From an uncultured Ileibacterium sp. (lineage in GTDB: Bacteria > Bacillota > Clostridia > Peptostreptococcales > Anaerovoracaceae), in assembly GCA_902488835.1 (NCBI GenBank), contig CABTXQ010000026.1, positions 1 to 16,611 of the forward strand: a stretch of DNA of 16,611 bases. Direction: 5' to 3'. The notes under the pieces were generated by a model. The model ran no database searches. It worked only from the letters and a program-made list of their open reading frames with translations, and was not told the DNA's origin. The position numbers and the translations under genes were made by a program. Shown here piece after piece: positions 13,113 through 16,611 of this stretch. How positions within the stretch are numbered: position 1 is the first letter of the stretch; every line of letters begins with the position of its first letter.

Positions 13113-14526
13113 ACTTGATTTAAGCAGCATACGAACTGTTTCGCTGCTTTATTTTATTATTTTTGCAGTATTCCTACTTTTGCTCGTTTGGTTTCTTCAA
13201 AGTTTTTTAATAAATAACTATTATGAGGAAATGCGAATTTCCGAAATCAGAAATTCTGCAAGAATGCTAGAGAATAAATATCGCCTAAGTGATGAGGCAT
13301 TCGAAACTGCCGCCTTAGATATCTCAAAAAACAGCGGTGTCTACATTCGTGTCAGTTCAACAGATGGTGTAAACTCATATAATTTTGCTTCTGGCATGCC
13401 TCCTTCTTCAATAGGCTACGATTATGAAATTGCAGCTGCAGATAGCAAGCTCAAAAGCAGCGATTTAAATAGCGTCTCAATGACCACAAAAGAAGATGAC
13501 TCTGATCTTTACACATTAGTATCTGCGAGTTATCTGAATCCAGAATCAAAAGATGAAGTATTATACTTGGTAGCACCACTTTATCCTGTTCGTTCAACAG
13601 TTCAGATTCTTCGCTCTCAATTTAAGCTTATAACAATATTTGCTCTTGTAGTTGCGGTTATCCTTGCTCTTTATTTATCACGACGCCTTTCAGGACCTAT
13701 TGACAATATAACCAAGTCCGCAGTTGAATTAAGCAAGGGCAATTTCAATGTTAAGTTCAATGGCGGAATGTTCACAGAGACCAATGAGCTTGCTAGGACG
13801 CTTAACACAGCTTCATACGAAATGCAGCGTTCTGAATCTTATCAGAAAGATTTGATTGCAAACGTAACGCATGACTTAAAAACGCCACTTACGATGATTA
13901 AGTCTTATGCGGAAATGATAGATGACCTTTCAGGTGATGACCCAAAGAAGAGGAAAGAGCACCTTGGTGTAATCATATCTGAGGCCGATAGGCTTAATAA
14001 GCTTGTAAGCGATATGCTCGCCATGTCTAGACTTCAGTCAGGCAGCCTTATTATGGATAAATCCAAATTCAATATCGTTTCTGCAGCTGAAGAGGTGTTT
14101 GCAACATACAAATACTTAAGTGATCAGGAAGGATATAAGATTAAATTCACAAAGCCAAAGGCAACATATGTATATGGCGATGTTGATAAGATAAAACAAG
14201 TTATGATAAATTTCATTTCAAATGCAATCAAGTATTCGGAAGATGATAAAAACATCGAGATAAGTCTCAAAAGAGCTTTCTCCGGCAAGACTATAAGATT
14301 CAGCGTATTAGACCACGGAATCGGTATTCCATCTGATGAAATTGGTCATGTGTGGGACAGATATTACAGGACGAGTGCCAACCATAAACAGTCCGTAGAA
14401 GGAAGTGGACTTGGACTTTCTATAGTAAAGGGGATACTATCTCTTCACAATGCAAATTACGGCGTAAATAGTAAAGAAGGCGAAGGAAGCGAATTCTGGT
14501 TTGAAATGGATGTTGTTAAAAAATAA
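13093..14526 (+). CDS. Sensor histidine kinase (two-component system)
   Basis: This is a membrane-bound sensor kinase of 477 residues. A first membrane helix (about 17-40) and a second (about 178-196) enclose an extracellular sensor region of about 137 residues. A HAMP domain (about 197-249) is followed by the dimerisation domain with phospho-acceptor H260 in NVTHDLKTPLTMIKSYAEM. The ATPase domain has the N box QVMINFISNAIKYS, G1 DHGIGIP, an F box in VWDRYYR and the G2 box GSGLGLSIVKG. All catalytic motifs are intact. The ATG at 13093 lies inside the end of the response regulator gene and has no clear binding site, so coupled translation is likely. The sensed signal is unknown; the sensor region has no Cys and no familiar metal or heme motif. 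Confidence 0.93.
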   Translation: MKTKKSKLDLSSIRTVSLLYFIIFAVFLLLLVWFLQSFLINNYYEEMRISEIRNSARMLENKYRLSDEAFETAALDISKNSGVYIRVSSTDGVNSYNFASGMPPSSIGYDYEIAAADSKLKSSDLNSVSMTTKEDDSDLYTLVSASYLNPESKDEVLYLVAPLYPVRSTVQILRSQFKLITIFALVVAVILALYLSRRLSGPIDNITKSAVELSKGNFNVKFNGGMFTETNELARTLNTASYEMQRSESYQKDLIANVTHDLKTPLTMIKSYAEMIDDLSGDDPKKRKEHLGVIISEADRLNKLVSDMLAMSRLQSGSLIMDKSKFNIVSAAEEVFATYKYLSDQEGYKIKFTKPKATYVYGDVDKIKQVMINFISNAIKYSEDDKNIEISLKRAFSGKTIRFSVLDHGIGIPSDEIGHVWDRYYRTSANHKQSVEGSGLGLSIVKGILSLHNANYGVNSKEGEGSEFWFEMDVVKK

Positions 14527-14578
14527 ATATTTTTTACAAATTTAACATTTTTCATTCAACTAATTTCACCTATTGCCT

Positions 14579-14607
14579 TTATTATCCACAAAATAAATTA
14601 GTATAAT
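14579..14607 (+). promoter_or_regulatory. Probable promoter of the tandem-Mop gene
   Basis: A perfect TATAAT (14602-14607) is preceded at 17 bases by TTATTA (14579-14584), a weak -35 box. Transcription would start near 14614, inside the left arm of the hairpin at 14610-14634. The long AT-rich sequence makes chance TATAAT matches common, so confidence is moderate. Confidence 0.5.
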
Positions 14608-14609
14608 CA

Positions 14610-14634
14610 AAGCTGAAGAGTTATTCTTCAGCTT
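14610..14634 (+). other. Perfect hairpin between the kinase gene and the tandem-Mop gene
   Basis: A 10-bp perfect inverted repeat (14610-14619 with 14625-14634, arms AAGCTGAAGA and TCTTCAGCTT, 5-base loop GTTAT) lies just after the predicted -10 box. Outer bases AATCA and TGATT can extend pairing across a bulge. The following sequence is AAATAATTTT, not a clean uridine run, so it is a poor intrinsic terminator. It may instead form a stem at or near the 5' end of the Mop mRNA, or be a weak terminator of the kinase operon. Confidence 0.5.
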
Positions 14635-14695
14635 AAATAATTTTGATTTAAAGCCATTTATTGGCATATGAGTTTATAAAAACAGGAGGAAATTT

Positions 14696-15106
14696 ATGAA
14701 ATTATCTGCTAGAAATCAGTTAAAGGGTAAAGTTACTAATGTTCAGGAAGGTGCTGTAAATTCAATCGTTACTATTGATGTTAACGGTTCTTCAGTTACT
14801 GCTACTATTTCAAAGGCTGCAGTTAAGGAGCTCGATCTTGCTAAAGGTGTTGATGCTGTTGCAATTATCAAGGCTACTGAAGTAATGATTGGAAAAGAAA
14901 TAGTTAAGCTTTCTGCTAGGAATCAGTTCCCTGGTAAGATTCTTTCAGTTGAAGAAGGTGCTGTAAACTCAATCGTTAAGATTGACTCATCTGTAGGTCA
15001 GATTACAGCTACAATATCAAATGCTGCAGTTAAGGATCTAGGTCTTGCTAAGGGTGTTGATGCAACTGCTGTAATCAAGGCTACTTCCGTAATGGTAGGT
15101 CGTTAA
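14696..15106 (+). CDS. Tandem Mop (TOBE) domain molybdate-binding protein, di-molbindin
   Basis: Mop/TOBE domains of about 68 residues bind molybdate or tungstate at subunit interfaces; stand-alone versions (molbindins) are cytosolic storage or homeostasis proteins. The 136-residue product is two Mop domains with a 69-residue period: KLSARNQLKGKV at 2-13 and KLSARNQFPGKI at 71-82; EGAVNSIV at 18-25 and 87-94; IKATEVMIG and IKATSVMVG at the ends. There is no DNA-binding or ABC domain, so it is neither ModE nor ModC. The ATG at 14696 follows AGGAGG at ideal distance, and many codons are GCT and GTT, suggesting high expression. It is monocistronic, ended by a strong terminator. No molybdate transporter or molybdenum cofactor gene is nearby. 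Confidence 0.9.
   Translation: MKLSARNQLKGKVTNVQEGAVNSIVTIDVNGSSVTATISKAAVKELDLAKGVDAVAIIKATEVMIGKEIVKLSARNQFPGKILSVEEGAVNSIVKIDSSVGQITATISNAAVKDLGLAKGVDATAVIKATSVMVGR
14699..15106 (+). repeat. Internal tandem duplication of about 207 bp encoding the two Mop domains
   Basis: The two halves of the gene align with a constant offset of 207 bases (69 codons). Similarity is visible in the DNA as well as the protein: GAAGGTGCTGTAAA at 14747-14760 recurs at 14954-14967, and the AATCAGTT of the SARNQ region recurs at the same offset. Different third-base choices show that the duplication is not very recent. Confidence 0.85.
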
Positions 15107-15128
15107 TAGCTAACCATTAATTAATATC

Positions 15129-15166
15129 AAAAAGAGAGTAATGAGAAATCATGACTCTCTTTTTTT
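15129..15166 (+). terminator. Strong intrinsic terminator after the tandem-Mop gene, probably bidirectional
   Basis: An 11-bp stem (AAAAAGAGAGT at 15129-15139 with ACTCTCTTTTT at 15154-15164) is extended past one A-G mismatch by ATGA/TCAT and capped by a GAAA tetraloop (15145-15148). Seven T residues (15160-15166) follow on the plus strand. The minus strand has a five-T run at the other end of the stem, so the same structure can also stop radA transcription, which converges from the right and ends at 15189. Confidence 0.92.
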
Positions 15167-15188
15167 ATTATAGTGAATTCGTTGTTTT

Positions 15189-16574
15189 TTAGAACATTTT
15201 TATTGCATCTAATATGTTTTTAGATTCATAAATAAGAATTTCGCTGTTTTTTTCACTCCGTTTATTTTCAGATTTCTTATTTCCTTTAGGTAAAATGATT
15301 GCCTCATATCCTATCCTTGCTGCTTCCATTATTATCTTATCTATGTTTTTTACTCCCCTCAGATTACCTGTAAGCCCAACTTCTCCTATAGCTACAATCT
15401 TTCTTTTGGAAATTTTATCATAATAAGAGCTATATATTGCAAGTGCAACCGCTAGATCTGTACCGGGATTACCGGGTTTTACTCCCCCTACGACATTTAC
15501 ATATACATCGTGATTCATCAATTTTATGCCGGCTTTTTTCTCAAGAACAGCCAGTATCATGTTAAGTCTATTAATATCTATTCCAACTGACGTTCTTCTT
15601 GCAAATCCTACATTTGCAAGTGTTACTAGTGCCTGTATTTCAAAGAATACAGGTCTACTTCCCTCATATATCGCAGATACAACTGATCCGGTTTCCTTGA
15701 CCCCAGCATTTTCGAGAAGTTGACCGCTCAAATCCTTGACTTCTTCCATGCCGGTTTTGCACATTCTGAATGCGCCTATCTCATCTGTCGTTCCAAATCG
15801 ATTCTTCCATGAACGAAGTATCCTGAGATCTCTATCCCTTTCACCTTCAAACCTAAGAACACAGTCCACCATGTGTTCAATTGTCTTAGGTCCTGCAAGC
15901 TCACCTGATTTTGTAACATGTGCGACGATAAAGATTGGAATATTGTTTTCCTTTGCATAGTGCATAAGGGTTGATGTACATGCTCTTATTTGTGAAACAC
16001 TACCGGGAGCAGAATCTATCTCCTCTAAAAACATCGTTTGAATGGAATCGACAATTAGTAGATTCGGAGATATTTCGTCACATATGCTTATAATCGTGTT
16101 TAGATTTACCTCGGGAATTATCATTAATTCATCCGAAATATTTTCACATACTCTATCAGCCCTAAGCTTTACCTGTTCTTCAGATTCTTCGCCGGATGCA
16201 TAAAGTGAAAGTCCTCTTATTTTCGCAATATTATTTGCACTTTCAAGTATTAGTGTTGATTTACCTATGCCCGGTTCTCCGGATATGAGGATAAGTGATC
16301 CTAGTACGATTCCCCCACCAAGCACTCGATCAAGTTCTTCTATTCCCGAACTGATTCTTTGGTATTGATCAGTTCCGACTTCATTAAGCCTTAGAGGTTT
16401 TATTGTCTTTCTCTTTGTTCCGGTAATTCCAAGAGCTTTATTTTCCGTTTGACTGCTTATCCTCTGCTCAGATATTGTATTCCAAGAGCCACAATAATCA
16501 CATCTCCCCTGCCATGCAAGATACTCGTTCCCGCATTCCGTGCACATATATATTTTTTTTGTTTTCTTAGCCAT
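15189..16574 (-). CDS. radA: DNA repair protein RadA (Sms)
   Basis: RadA is a RecA-related ATPase that promotes branch migration in recombination and repair. With the start at ATG 16574 it has 461 residues. The N-terminal zinc finger has C11, C14, C25 and C28 (MCTECGNEY, GRCDYCGSWNT). The RecA-like core has the Walker A motif GEPGIGKST (99-107), a Walker B LLIVDS (about 173-178) and the family-specific KNRFG motif (257-261). The C-terminal Lon-protease-like domain includes DVYVNVVGGVKPGNPGTDLAVALAI and GEVGLTGNLRGV. The frame extends four codons to a TTG, but the ATG has GGTGA in front and gives the standard MAKK start. Its promoter is mostly outside the window; disA, its common partner, is not next to it here. 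Confidence 0.95.
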   Translation of the reverse strand: MAKKTKKIYMCTECGNEYLAWQGRCDYCGSWNTISEQRISSQTENKALGITGTKRKTIKPLRLNEVGTDQYQRISSGIEELDRVLGGGIVLGSLILISGEPGIGKSTLILESANNIAKIRGLSLYASGEESEEQVKLRADRVCENISDELMIIPEVNLNTIISICDEISPNLLIVDSIQTMFLEEIDSAPGSVSQIRACTSTLMHYAKENNIPIFIVAHVTKSGELAGPKTIEHMVDCVLRFEGERDRDLRILRSWKNRFGTTDEIGAFRMCKTGMEEVKDLSGQLLENAGVKETGSVVSAIYEGSRPVFFEIQALVTLANVGFARRTSVGIDINRLNMILAVLEKKAGIKLMNHDVYVNVVGGVKPGNPGTDLAVALAIYSSYYDKISKRKIVAIGEVGLTGNLRGVKNIDKIIMEAARIGYEAIILPKGNKKSENKRSEKNSEILIYESKNILDAIKMF

Positions 16575-16611
16575 TGATTTCACCAAAGTTATAATTAATT
16601 TTATAAATAAA

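Noticed and set aside
14527..14695. Molybdenum cofactor riboswitch ahead of the Mop gene
   Set aside because: The predicted leader is only about 80 bases with a single simple hairpin, too short and too simple for that RNA.

Overview
The window is an AT-rich stretch from a low-GC Gram-positive bacterium, most likely an anaerobic member of the Clostridia (order Eubacteriales). Support comes from strong AGGAGG-type ribosome binding sites, consensus vegetative promoters, frequent TTG starts, clostridial-type DHFR and ProRS, and the gene order. The order is a rearranged version of the Firmicutes radA - ispD/F - cysS - mrnC - rlmB - (yacP - sigH) - rpmG - secE - nusG - rplK - rplA block. I cannot name the genus from sequence alone.

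Layout from right to left, following the main transcription direction (minus strand). radA (15189-16574) is at the right edge. A plus-strand block follows: a response regulator and histidine kinase (12426-14526), then an orphan tandem-Mop molybdate-binding protein (14696-15106), closed by a clear terminator shared with convergent radA. A divergent intergenic region (12195-12425) carries one plus-strand promoter for the two-component system and two tandem minus-strand promoters for carD.

From carD the minus strand reads as one very compact series: carD, an ispD-ispF fusion, proS, two half-size CHR transporter genes, cysS, mrnC, thyA, folA, rlmB, a patatin-like lipase and a membrane-anchored 3D-like cell-wall protein (12194 to 1916). 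Junctions after ispDF are mostly 4-base overlaps or gaps of a few bases, and I see no internal terminator. A second strong promoter at 1881-1909 then starts the ribosomal/secretion operon rpmG-secE-nusG-rplK-rplA, which runs off the left edge.

Functionally, the window combines translation (two tRNA synthetases, rRNA processing and methylation, ribosomal proteins L33, L11 and L1), transcription (CarD, NusG), secretion (SecE), isoprenoid synthesis (IspDF), dTMP synthesis with its matching DHFR, and DNA repair (RadA). The less ordinary parts are the accessory genes placed within this conserved backbone: ThyA-FolA where many clostridia have ThyX, the lipase/3D pair where yacP-sigH is expected, the CHR pair between proS and cysS, and the sensor-kinase/Mop block between radA and carD. 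I found no CRISPR array, tRNA, rRNA, insertion sequence or phage gene, and no gene-free stretch longer than 300 bases. I see no convincing case for a wholly new system here.
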